Shown here: positions 33,400 to 60,731 of the stretch, piece by piece
Layout: every line of letters begins with the position of its first letter
Position numbering within the stretch: position 1 is the stretch's first letter
Origin: Patiria pectinifera
Lineage: Eukaryota > Echinodermata > Asteroidea > Valvatida > Asterinidae
Assembly (NCBI GenBank): GCA_029964075.1
Contig: CM057135.1
Location: forward strand, 27,145,366-27,209,365
DNA: 64,000 nt
Direction: 5' to 3'
Notes under the pieces: generated by a model
Seen by the model: the letters and a program-made list of their open reading frames with translations, nothing else
What the model was told of the DNA's origin: nothing
The model's database searches: none
Program-made: the position numbers and the translations under genes

Positions 33400-33944
33400 T
33401 CGGCGAAGTGCCCACAAGCGTTGACACGACGCACGCGCGCGCGGCTGCTATAATTTGTCGGATCAGTGCGCGACATCGCGTAGCTGCAATCGGCTCAGTA
33501 AGAACGTGTCAAGGACGCTGAATTCAGGCCCAATTCAAAAACATGATCCAGCAACTTTGGATCTGAAATCCAGATCCTAGTATGCTGTTTTTCTCGAAAT
33601 ATACAGCTGAGCTGAAGCTGAGCTGAAATTTAATCAAGTTAGTTGTTCAGCACCCTTCTTTAAATTTTGAGCATGTTTGTTGCTTTAAACGAACAAAATG
33701 CACAAATTACAAATGATGGACGATACCTTTAAAGAAATTCTTTAAAATGTTCGCTTGGGAATTTTTTTAGATTTGCCCAAGTGCGCCACGTTAGGGAACA
33801 CTCAATTTTGTGCCCAATTTCTGGACGCCACCGACTAAATATAGCCACAACAAAAATTGTTAGCATATAACTGACACAGAAAATCTTGCAATGTACTCAC
33901 GTAAAATGTACAGTGTACATACCAAATGTACTACTGTTATGCCT

Positions 33945-34202
33945 GTTACGCCCCAACTACAGTCCTAACTGCAGTAAGGATCACCCCAACTATAGTTTGG
34001 AATTCCCCAACTATTGCATAGCGGCCATCCTAGAGGTTATCTTTTGTTATTTAATTCACCAACAATGAGTACAAAAAGGGTTCACACATGTATATCCCAG
34101 CAAAAGGAAGGCATTGTCCTCTAAGATGGCTGCTACGAATAAGGTCTATTGTTGGGACCATCCCAACTGTAATTGGGACCAGTGCCGTAGTTGGGGCGTA
34201 AC
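33945..34202. mobile_element. MITE with CGCCCCAACTAC ends
   Basis: Inverted ends 'cgccccaactac' and 'gtagttggggcg', each bounded by TA. The interior has several 'ccaact' and 'gttggg' motifs and a YY1-like 'aagatggctgc' at 34123. Confidence 0.8.
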
Positions 34203-34311
34203 TTCCCTGCAGTATAGCATCGTCCCAACTGGTATAGTTCAGAGGCATACCTATTGTTGGGATCATTTCATTATTGTTGAGATCGTACAAAGTCTACTCG
34301 AGCAAAGTTGT

Positions 34312-34662
34312 TTAACTCTTTCGCTACGGCGAGCCGCTCACAGCGGCACATACAAATTGTACAGGTCGTACGGAGAGCCGCTGGCAACGGCTCGGTTGCG
34401 TCGCTATGAATAAACATGATGTCCCCATGACATGGGCCATATCTACATAATTTATATCGTATAACCTCTGACCCTGGTTCGAGCCGCTGCCAGCGGCTCT
34501 CTGTCTGGCCGGGGTGCGCTTTTTGTTATTGTGAGCAGTTTGTTTACGGAGATACATTCAAAGATGGCGGCGCCCACATCAACGCTCGGCGGAATTTTCA
34601 GCTTTTAATTACGTCCAGTTGGGACGAAAAAGGTAAATTTAATTCCGTAGCGAAAGAGTTAA
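34312..34662. mobile_element. piggyBac-like MITE, TTAA target duplication
   Basis: TTAA at 34312-34315 and 34659-34662 flank the 14-bp inverted ends 'ctctttcgctacgg' and 'ccgtagcgaaagag'. The interior has repeated 'gagccgctg' motifs and an exact 'aagatggcggc' at 34561. TTAA duplication is typical of piggyBac-type elements. No transposase is encoded. Confidence 0.8.
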
Positions 34663-35100
34663 AAAACAAAAGTTTCTTGTGCAATAGATGAAAGATGTAG
34701 TCTATGTAATAGACCCTGGCCCTGGCCAAGCTGACCATGGTCTGTGATACGTAAACCGATTTAACGGTTAATTATGCAACTAGACTGCGTATGACCTCGA
34801 GAAACTGACCAATCAGCAGGTGCCTTCTATACGCACGTAATGCAAGCTCCCCACGTACGTAAACATCACGCCCACGACGAGTAGCATTTTTGTACAGGTT
34901 GTTGTATAACAAAAACGCGGCATTGAAATTGACCAATCACAATCTTAGTCCTGATTTTGGAATAAAATGACGTCACGCATGCTTTAATATCAGACGTTAG
35001 ACAGGAGACTGGGTTCTGTGGATAACGGGTGATACTCAGACTATGAAACATGATGCAACACCACAATTTTTTAATGTTTTGATATGTTTTTTTCTTGCAG
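34663..35100. other. Region upstream of LARGE
   Basis: No coding sequence is seen. A strong acceptor-like site (T-rich tract then 'ttgcag') ends at 35100, and a second weaker one ('ttctgcag') ends at 35300. Either could begin the 5' UTR part of the first coding exon, implying a non-coding exon further upstream that I cannot place. Confidence 0.4.
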
Positions 35101-35387
35101 ATCTCTGCATCCGTTATCGACAGACTACACATGTGTACTTCATGATTCTGGGAATGGCCTGACGCGGCAACTTGAGTTTATTTTTGGCTCCTCTCATCAG
35201 CCTTGGGTTTAAAGATTATGCATGCGCCTTACTGGAAATTCATTCATATTACTGGAATGCCAGATCTGTGATACCCATATGATGGAGTAGGCTTCTGCAG
35301 AACGCACTTTACAATCTTGTGAACTTGGTGTCAGGGTGGCAGATTGTGTTCATATGCAGAACGCATGAAGACGCTTGCTGTGGTGAC

Positions 35388-51508
<16,121 letters not shown>

Positions 51509-51851
51509 TATTAGGTGTCTTTAGATACAGCATTTGTATTTTTTAACATTAATGTAATCGGTGACGTGTCATTGCATTTTTGGCCAAATCTTGATCCTCA
51601 AAATTTAGTAATTCTGTCGACAAAGTAAATATTTAACTTTTGTTTAAAAAAAAATTGCTATGCACGGATTTTTTTCACCTCGCCTTGGGGATTTCAAAAC
51701 AGAGTTTGTCCTGTACAAAAAAATCAACGCATTCCAACAATACTAATCTAACTATTCACAAGATGGAATTTGCATTGGGTGATGCAAATTCAGTATTGGG
51801 TTTTCACCAACGGATTTTTATAAACACTATATACTCAGTGTTGTCCTAAGT

Positions 51852-52063
51852 GATTATGAGAAAAAAATCGCTCGGTGGAACTCGAACCCACGACCTCCTG
51901 CTTACTAGTTTGGTTACCAGTTTGGTTTCGGTACCTGCTGCTATATCAGATTCGAACCAGCCAACCAACCCCGGCAAGCTCAGTGATCGAGTGGTAAGAC
52001 AGTCTGCAGGATGTCGTGGGTTCGAGTCCCACCCCAGTGATTTTTTTCTCCCAATCACAGATG
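51852..52063. mobile_element. Inverted-end tRNA-like element in the LARGE 3' UTR
   Basis: Ends of about 45 bp are inverted: 'gattatgagaaaaaaatcgc' at the left against 'gtgatttttttctcccaatc' at the right. Each arm includes a B-box-like 'gtgggttcgagt'. The right arm also has a weak A-box-like 'gatcgagtggtaaga'. It lies between the LARGE stop codon and the polyadenylation signal. Confidence 0.65.
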
Positions 52064-52697
52064 CTGAAATTTGTATCCTTGTGGAGACATTTCTTTGTTC
52101 TTGTGTAGTAAAGTTTTCGAGTTTGAAAGTGAAGTTTCAAAATGCTCTTATTTTAACCAGAATTAATTTCCTTGGCTGAAATTCAGACTTTTTATCCCTT
52201 TTCTAAAACTCTTCCATTTGCGACGGATCATTCCACCTTGGAAATACCTAGTTTTTTTAGTAAAATCCATATATATATTTCGTGAAAACCTTGTGGAGAC
52301 GTATTCATCTATAGAAATTGCCCTGTGGAGACGTATACAATCTTTTGTACCCTATTGTGTGCACGTCTCCAGAGGGCACGGTGTATCAGATCACCTTGGG
52401 ACAAGGCTGAGTATACAGTGTTTATACAAATACGTCAGTGAAGGGCAAAACCCATTAAACATACTTATCTTGAAACTTCCCCGTCTGTCACATTTCGTAC
52501 ACAAATATGTTCCATATAAATGGACATCTGGGACTTCTTTTTTCAGATCCTCATCATCATCAAGTCGGCCACAGCCTTTTTTTCAGAGGCAACCTTTTAG
52601 AATTTTGCTGTTTGATACTTTAGTATCCTTTGCTGTAGTTTCCATGGCCAAAAGTGCAGTGACATGTCGAGGCATTTGCCAACCATGCTATTTTTTA

Positions 52698-52703
52698 AAT
52701 AAA
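52698..52703 (+). terminator. Probable polyadenylation signal of LARGE
   Basis: AATAAA about 1.19 kb after the stop codon, followed about 22 bp later by an A-rich stretch. It is the only clear AATAAA I see on this strand between the stop and 52740. Confidence 0.6.
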
Positions 52704-52740
52704 CATTTTGTATATATTTGAAGAAAGAAAAAAAAAGGCC

Positions 52741-54035
52741 GTCCGCCAAGAACTGACCCGTTGTACATGGTGCTTTTTAAGGTTATTTATTTTCAGGCCT
52801 ATTTTTTAACCTTTGGATTTGCTTTTAAAATTAATCAAGTTCTAGAATGGTAACATTTGTTGTAGTTCATTATTATGCTAATGGCTTGAGGGCGCCCTTT
52901 GTTTTAGTGGGACAGTTAAGAAAGGGGGTGGACATGGCTACGGCTTACGGTATCACATAATAGTATGGGAGTGGCTTCAAGCACATCCATTAGCAAACAA
53001 GCCAAGACACAGCCATAGGCCACATTTGAATTACTTGGTTAAGGCTTGGAGTTACACATGTGCCTATGGAAGCGGCTACAGCCACTTCCCATATGCCTGT
53101 TGATGCTGGCCATAGCCAAGTAATTGAGCCCTAGCCATATCCACAGTTGCAGCTTAAACTTACACAATGTCACCTCTGGAGGGCCTTGCATGGTAATATA
53201 GATGGTAATATAGCTTTTATCCGAAAATCCACAGACAGAAACTTTTAATTCTTTACCTTAGAGAAAGGGAGCAAGCGGCTGTAAACAGCTTTATTTGTTG
53301 GTGTCGTTTACAAATTCAATTCCAGTATTTCTTTTTTGTCTTTGTCTCATTAACAAGACTTACAAAGTCTTGTGACCTGTTTACTAATTACTACTTACTA
53401 GAATAAATAAGATAATTGGAATGTAGGTAATACTGGCATAAGTATTTTATTTATTGGAAACCCAGGTGCATTTTTTTTTGCTGAATCCTGCAAAAAATGC
53501 ATTAATTGGAGTATTCAGAGGGAACAAAACAAAAATGGTAAATATGTGTTGCCAATAGCAACCATTATCATCAGTCTTGGCAGGGTCTCAATTAGAGACA
53601 GTCGGGAGACTTTTTGGCCCTTAATGAGGGAAACATGGTATTTGGTTTCATAACAATTACGCATCGGTCGCTCATTACTGTGAGTGTAATTCACATGTTT
53701 CCTCTGTCTGGTTTCAAAACAGCTGGGGGCGGGCTGACGTCATCCTACTCATTAGCACACCATTTTTCATCGATTGCTTTGCAGGGGGCGCTTCCTCCCC
53801 CACACACACACACTGAAAATTTGGCATCCGGAGAAAAGCACAACCATTTGAGTTACCACAATTAGCTGGAAGAATGTAAAGTCCCCTTTTTATACGATTT
53901 TGTGCGTATTGTTCACCCAAATCTTTGGGGGTTTTTTCGCGAGTGGCTGTTTAATGTAACTCCCTTGGAAAGTGAATAGGTTTTTGCCTGATGTAGCCAT
54001 GATATATGTTTCGAACAGCGCTCACATGGGAAGAT
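52741..54035. other. Intergenic stretch, no gene seen
   Basis: Several partial inverted strings built on 'ggctaca' and 'agccat' lie at 52930-53130. No coding signature is seen; the open frames are short and unrelated to known families. Confidence 0.45.
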
Positions 54036-54200
54036 GGTGTCCAACCCCCCCCCCCCCCCCTTCCCCTCCCCAACTACATGTATTTCATTTCACGGAGGGC
54101 GGGTGTCCGGTGAAAAAACCTGTCTACCTTTCAAAACGATGAATTTTTTTGGGCGCCCCTCCATTGTAACCTCAAGCCCGCCCCCCCCCCTTCCCCCAGG
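54036..54200. repeat. Poly-C tracts
   Basis: A run of about 18 C at 54043-54060 and a second C run near 54180-54190, with purine-poor sequence between. On the minus strand these are G runs like those in the left half of the window. Confidence 0.85.
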
Positions 54201-56245
54201 ATGAGAACCCTGGCTACGCTGCTGTTGCTATGTGTTACCATTCAGCACACCAGACTCAAGAACCATTGAGTTTTCAATAAGTACGTCTGGGAGCTAGATA
54301 AGCCAATGTAAAGAAACACCAAAAAACAAGGGATGTTCGTGCCAACCTATGATACAAGCAACAATGGGTCACAATCAGAATTAGAAACCTGCTTGTAAGA
54401 TTTCATATCTTATGAAACAATGCATCTTATTTATGTTCCTGAAACTAATAAAAACTGATAATGATCCAGCTCAACCCCTCTTTACATATTTTAATTAATT
54501 TTTTAAGATAGGGAATACTTACAAAAGGATTAACGTGTGTTACCAATTGTAACCATTTTCGTCCGTTTTGACCGATTTTAATAAGTTGTGGACGAACTTT
54601 TTGACCTTATGGGACTTACGAGGGATTTGGTACATATCTTTGGCTTCTAAAACAATTCACATTTTTGTAAGTTAAAAGGCATATGGGATCATTTGAAATT
54701 AAATTTATCCCAAAGTAACCTACTGACCTATTATGAAGAAAAAAAAGCTTACTGGAATTAAAGATCATACTGGCTGATATTAACACCTTGTGAAATTATT
54801 TCGTCTGGCTTGCTGGCATTTAGAAGAAATCGCGTCAATTTACTGATTTTTGGAAATAAAAAGTGCTATTGATGAAATCGTGTTTCGTGTTCAAAAGGTC
54901 GTGCATGTTTTGTTTTTTCACTGTTTACTCGAAAAGTATAATTCATGTATCCACAATAGCTGAAACTTAAACAGGTGTAATATGCACCCCTACAATTTTG
55001 TTGCTTCAAGCGAAAAAAAATCAACAGAAACCCAAATAATCCTACTCCCGTTAATATAGGTTTTCCCGGATATTTTCAAAACATTTTCATTTCAATTTAC
55101 CAATTCTAATTTTCTCATTCGTCCGAGAAGAACACTTCACATGCTTTTAGCAAAATCAATTTTAGTCATTTTATCCTTCAACTTTCAAAGTTTGGTCAAC
55201 CTATGTAAGTGAACTTGGTCAAGAATATTCGTCAATACGGATTGAATGCATGATGTAATCAGACCAAATAAGTGTACTGAACTCCGACAGAGAACAACTA
55301 CCAAAAGAAAAATGTAAAGATTACCAAGTCAAAAATCACAATGACCATTAATCCCCCTTCTAAAACTAATGCTGTGTGTACCCAAAATTCAGTCAAACCA
55401 ATTTTTAAGAAGATAAAACCAAAAGAACGCACTTTATAATGAAACAAGGAAAGAAAAACGGAAAAATTTGTGTTATCAGCGGACTATAATCTGAAGAAAA
55501 ACCTGCAAAACAGACCGACTTTCGGCTCAAGCAAAATTTTCTCAGAAAATCTGACGGTCCTGTTTCAGAGCTGGGAGCCTTCTTTTTTTTTGGTGTGTGT
55601 GAGAACTTGTGGCAACCAAAACTATAGCATACAAAAATATAACAGCCTAAACAAATCAGGTAAACGCACTGAAGCTAATCAACTGGCCTACAACCTATAC
55701 CCAATAAGGAATCAAAACTCTGGCTATCCCCCCCCCCTTTCCTAACCCTGCGGCCCGGCCTTTCCGAGCCACGTTTTCTACGACTGTTGTTGAGTAAAGT
55801 TCGTGTGTTCAGAATATTCCCTACTTGTTAGCTATATTTTAATCTCAGCGGCTTATATTGTGTGTGTGTTCCAATCAAACTTTAGGTTGGACAACACCAC
55901 CTGCTGACGATATTTTTTTAAAGAAAGTAATCATTTATGTGTCCTTCACCACGCTACTAAAAGGTAAAATAATTTTGTTTTCCAATTTGCAAGGTAGAAT
56001 ACAGCCAATACATGCACATTAGTTTTCCCGAAATGTTGTTGCCGTTGTGCACAGCAAGCAAGGACAAATATTAATACGGAGAAATATGAGAAGGAGCTGG
56101 ACGATCCAGACTGTAAATTGGAAACGCCTTTTTCAATCTGTAATCGCCATCCGTCTGTTTTCGTCCGATGTATCATTGAAAAATGATATGTTTTTCCCAT
56201 TTATTTTCAGGGTGAACGTCCCCCCCCCTAAAAAAAGTTAGGAAG
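54201..56245. other. Intergenic stretch with scattered repeats
   Basis: 'ataggttttcccggatattt' at about 55058 is an R3-type end. A segment at 54835-54975 ('actgtttactcgaaaagt', 'gctgaaacttaaac') is related to 61665-61780. No gene is recognised. Confidence 0.5.
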
Positions 56246-56562
56246 TAAGCTTTATGGCCAATCGCATTGTAATAACTAAATCATTTTGTTGCGATTCTGA
56301 CGGTTATGACGACGCGTTTTCTTAACATAGGCGGATTTAGACTAAGCAGAATATTACTTGCAAATGTTTTAGGCGAACAAAAAGTCACGCTTGTATGGAA
56401 CTAATATTCTTAAGCTTTATGGCCAATCGCATTGTAATGACTAAACAAGTTTGTTGCGATTCTGACGATTATGACGACGGTTTTCTTAACATAAGCGGAT
56501 TTAGGCTTAGCAGAATATTACTTGCAAATCCTTTTAGGCGAACAAAAAGTCACGCTTGATGT
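56246..56562. repeat. Tandem duplication, period 165 bp
   Basis: 'taagctttatggccaatcgc' occurs at 56246 and at 56411. The two units remain alignable through 'gcgaacaaaaagtcacgctt', with a few substitutions and small indels. Confidence 0.85.
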
Positions 56563-57721
56563 ATATATTAAAAGTTCACAAGGCTTACGGCGTTGAGTTT
56601 TTGCAAACGGTTGAGGGACATGGTATGTTCCGAGTGTATTGATTGGAAAACAGCAGTGCCCGGTTTTTTTCCAAGGATAACTTCCAGTGAATTTGTCTAA
56701 AAGTTGCAGCTATAATTAACGAATTATGAGAGAATTAATATTTATACATACGGAGGATTTCAAGGCATTGCTATTACATGGACGTACTTGTATTTGTTTA
56801 AGAAGTCCGAAATATCTAAAAGGATTTTACGGTGTTTTTTTTTAAATATAATTGGGATGGTCTTCGAAAAGAAATGATGACACAATGTGTACAAGCGGTG
56901 TCTTTCGTAAAGATTAAAACGAGTTGCAAACTTGTGATAACTCAAACCGATTTTCAAATCAAAACCGATTTATAGGCCTAAGCACACCAAAATAACGGCA
57001 GTTCAAAATGAACAAAAAAAGGTAATCGCAAAATACATCACGTGTACCTCCTGTTATGTTTCTCGTTGGTTTAGCAAAAGCATTCCCCAGGGTTACGCAA
57101 TGATAAGACTGAGAAAATGCTTCCCATTTTTTTCTCTCACGATCATCACTTTAATAATGCACATCGAGCTGTTGCTAAAATAAGCTTTGCCTTGGGTGGA
57201 CAAAATCTCATCTCGAAGACAGTAACATCGGAATGAAAAAAAAAATCGCTTGAAGACATTCCGTATAAATTGTTGAAGGAATGAATGAGTAAAGAGGGAT
57301 TAACACGGCTGATCAGAAAAGCCGACCCGTCGGGACTGGTAAAAAAAAAAAAGATTCGTTGCATATTAAAAGTAATGAACGTGAAAGATTTGCTAGTCTG
57401 CCCCCATGGGATCATAAAATCGTTATCACGCTGTTAATAGGCGCCTCTCAGAGGACTATACGTGGTTGTCCGGTTGCAGCCTGTTAACAAACCGAACAAA
57501 TAATACTACTGCAACAAAACAAATCTCGCTTTGAATAATGGGCCCTTCCAGCTTACGAAAGCAATTGTAATGTCCGTGACAGAGCCGATTAACCATGTCT
57601 TAATTATTAACGATTCATAGAAAGGATCATAAACTCATGCTCTGTAATCTCCTCGAAAATTACTAGATGATGGATATATAACATTTTGAAAAATACCTCA
57701 CCAGGTTTATTCAGTGAGTTC
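56563..57721. other. Intergenic stretch, no gene seen
   Basis: AT-rich sequence with A runs near 57235-57244 and 57341-57351. No family is recognised. Confidence 0.45.
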
Positions 57722-57978
57722 TTAACCACTTCGCGCCGGGATTATTTAGACATTGACCGGACCCAGGTCAGGACTGTTTTTCACGAACCTCTATGCCAGA
57801 CGGGATCAGGCCGTCATCTGCGGTTAGCATGCACACACTGATATATCCGGCTTCGTTCGCTGCGAGCGGGTCGCAGGCATATATTTCCGGCCCCGCTCGT
57901 TACGTGTTTATCCGTCATCCATTCCACATACCGCAAAGACTTTGCCCGTATACACGTCATCCGACGTTAACTGGTTAA
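57722..57978. mobile_element. Possible piggyBac-like MITE
   Basis: TTAA at 57722-57725 and 57975-57978. The inner ends 'ccacttcgcgccgg' and 'ccgacgttaactgg' are imperfect inverted repeats (about 10 of 14). The interior is GC-rich compared with its surroundings. Confidence 0.5.
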
Positions 57979-59451
57979 AAGCTCTGTCATGGACATTAAC
58001 AATGCTGGAATTACCAAAAAATGACCTCAACTTCTCTCTTAGTAGAAGGGTTCCAGATTTGAACAGGACTTTTGTATTTTCTGGGCAATTTGGGTAAAAT
58101 TAGCCTCAAAGTTTTGAAAGTCGATGTACTTTGCAATGGAGGGGTGAGATAATTCTTCAAAACTGCTAATTGTTTGGGACGATCATCTTTTGAGGGAAAT
58201 GTCATGTTCGTAATTGGATTCATATCATGATCAAAAAGATGTTTCAATAAGATGTGATTCTTTTGATCTTTGCCTAGAATATACTTTGGAAAGTGTTGGA
58301 CTTGTCCGTGGGCAATTTATTTACTAGTCTGCACCCAATCACATGGCCCGCACGCGCACATCAAGACACGACAAGGGATCAACACAAACTATGTAGTGAA
58401 TATTCATCACCCTTTCAATAACCAAGTACAAAAAAAGTTCAAGTCAAGAATTGATGCGCATATCGCAAAAAGATTTTATTCAATCACGGTAATTTCATAA
58501 ACACCTCACAAATACCAATTATGGTATAGGTCATAAAGGTTAAACACGATTTTCACTGAGCGCGAAATTTATATAATTTATAACTTAATGTATTGTACAT
58601 TTTAATGAAATATACCTTCCTTTTTCTTGATTTCTTTGATTTTCTATGCATACATGGTATGAAAAAGGTGACAATTTACAACCCTTAAAAATACAAACTT
58701 ATGTCTGGTATTGTCTTCTCGTCACTGGTCTAAGCTAATTCACAAGTTTGGTTAAAATTTAATGAAGAAGAAAAGTGTTAACGAGATGATCAAGATGTAA
58801 GGTTTTGCTTAAACTAAAAAAGTGAAACATTGTTAGTCTTTCGAATAATGCAGCAATATTGTAAAATTAAAATATTAACTTGAAAATGATATTGGACGGG
58901 GCTACTATTTTTTCAGTCTCGTGGAAAAGCTTGTATAGTCGGGTCCTATGTCAATCACAAGGCCATCACAAGTCCATCACCCATCAGTTACAAGTCACAA
59001 GTCAAATCGCAACGTCACAGATAAGTCACATGATTTTTTGACAGCTTGCGACTTGAGTTTAGACTTAATGTCTTGTTAAAGACTTGTGACGGACATGCGA
59101 GGCCTTTGTTACGACTCATCCTCAACTTTAGTAATTTGAAGCATTGGTTTCATAGCACAAAGTCTGATTTGTTTCTTGTTATTCCGTCCAAAAGCCCCTG
59201 CAAGCAGAACCCTTTCGTAATAATGTCCTTCAACAATGCAATTCCAGAAAATGCCGTGAGCAGTTGAAGCCCTTCTGACATTTGACAAATTGCGATAACA
59301 TATCAGTCATAATCGTGAACACACGGATACTTTACTGCGAGCAACAGAGTACCAAATGTCACCAGTAAACCTACGGGTCATGCTTGTTCCCTATGGGAAA
59401 TTTATTGATCGGGTGATTTTGGGCACAGAGCGATCGTGAATAACAGTAGTA
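57979..59451. other. Intergenic stretch, no gene seen
   Basis: Contains a simple 'cacaagtc/catcac' rich patch at about 58960-59010. No gene is recognised. Confidence 0.45.
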
Positions 59452-60731
59452 CACTCTAAAAAAAAAAAAAAAAAAAAAAAAAAGAAGTGTAAATATATGT
59501 TGTGTAAAACAGTTGTGTAAAAAAAATGTCATTTCTGCCAAATATTAAGCAAAATGACTTTCGCTTGTATCTCCTATTTGTGTCAAATGTGTTACACAAT
59601 GAAAAGGGTAAAATAGTACCTATAATTTTGACTGCAAGTCCCAGCAGCACAGGCAAAAAGTTAAAATCATGGTATTTTTACCCAAGTGATGGGTTAAAGA
59701 AACTGGATTTACCCCACCACTGTGTAACAATTATTTCATTGTACACGTCGAAGAGTAGAATTTACCACGACATTAGTAAAATGTTAGCACTGTGTGGGGT
59801 AAACCGACGCACGTGACAACGTTTATTCAATATTGTGCACGCGTATCACTCATGTACAAGATGGCCGCCGCCTGTGAGACATTCAACAATTTGGGGATTT
59901 TGAAGACGTGATTTCTTTGTTCCAGGTAAGTCAGTGAAATGAATTTCAGTGCTGTTTCCTCCAAATGCAATGCTGATGTGTGAGGATTAATATCGGGGAG
60001 ATTGGAGAAGTGACTAGCTTATTATTTAGACATTTATTTGCAACTTGGACGTCACGGCGCTGCCAACCACGATTCCATGCACATGATGCATATGTATCAT
60101 GTACCGTATAGTGAGTATTCTCAGATATAGAAACACGGAGTAAAGTGACCTACATTTAGGGAATTGTTTTTGAATGCGTTGATTGAGGGAAATTCTAACA
60201 CCCCTGCCCATCATTTAGCTCACGCTCCTCGTAATAGTCCTCATGCATCAGCACCATATTTGGGGAAATATCGTCTTATTCATTTTACTGACTTTCCAAC
60301 CCAGGCCTCAGTTATTGAAATCCCTCGCAATTGCTGTCTCTAGCATGCAATTCACATTGCAGAGTTCAAAGTTGAATAAAACCGCAAGGATCAATAACAA
60401 AGGTACACAACAACTAATTTAAAAACAACCCAAGTGATGGCTAAATTTAGAACCCAACAGTGCAGGGTAAAAATTAGAACCCAGTATCTGGGTAAGAAAC
60501 TGACACAACATTTGGGTAAAAGGAGGGTTGGGTAAAGTTTACCCAATAATTGAGTAAAAAGGGAACATGGTCGTCACATGGGTAAACTTTCTTACCCAAC
60601 TTTGTTTGTGCAAACACGTAACACTTAAGCTGTTGTGTAAAGAAAACTACACAAGTTGACGACCATGTTCCCTTTTTACTCTCGAAAAGGTAGTAATCTT
60701 ACCCAATATTGAGCAACTATTTTTTAGAGTG
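59452..60731. mobile_element. TIR element with CACTCTAAAAA ends, 1.28 kb
   Basis: Ends CACTCTAAAAAA and TTTTTTAGAGTG are inverted and bounded by 'gta'/'tac' on both sides, so a TA duplication is possible. An A run of about 26 follows the left end. Near the right end are many 'acccaa' and 'ttgggta' motifs and an internal inverted pair ('aaagggaacatggtcgtc' at about 60558 and its complement at about 60660). No transposase is encoded. Near the middle is a YY1-like 'aagatggccgc' (59858) and a donor-like 'ccaggtaagt' (59924). Confidence 0.7.

Larger units (their letters stand above)
32684..33800. mobile_element. Non-autonomous TIR element, about 1.1 kb
   Basis: Left ends 'gtaacgtggcgc' (32690) and 'caacgtggcgcactt' (32708) are answered by 'aagtgcgccacgttaggg' near 33778-33796. 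It contains a shorter hairpin, a perfect palindrome and a nested MITE. No transposase is seen. The exact ends and target duplication are uncertain. Confidence 0.6.
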
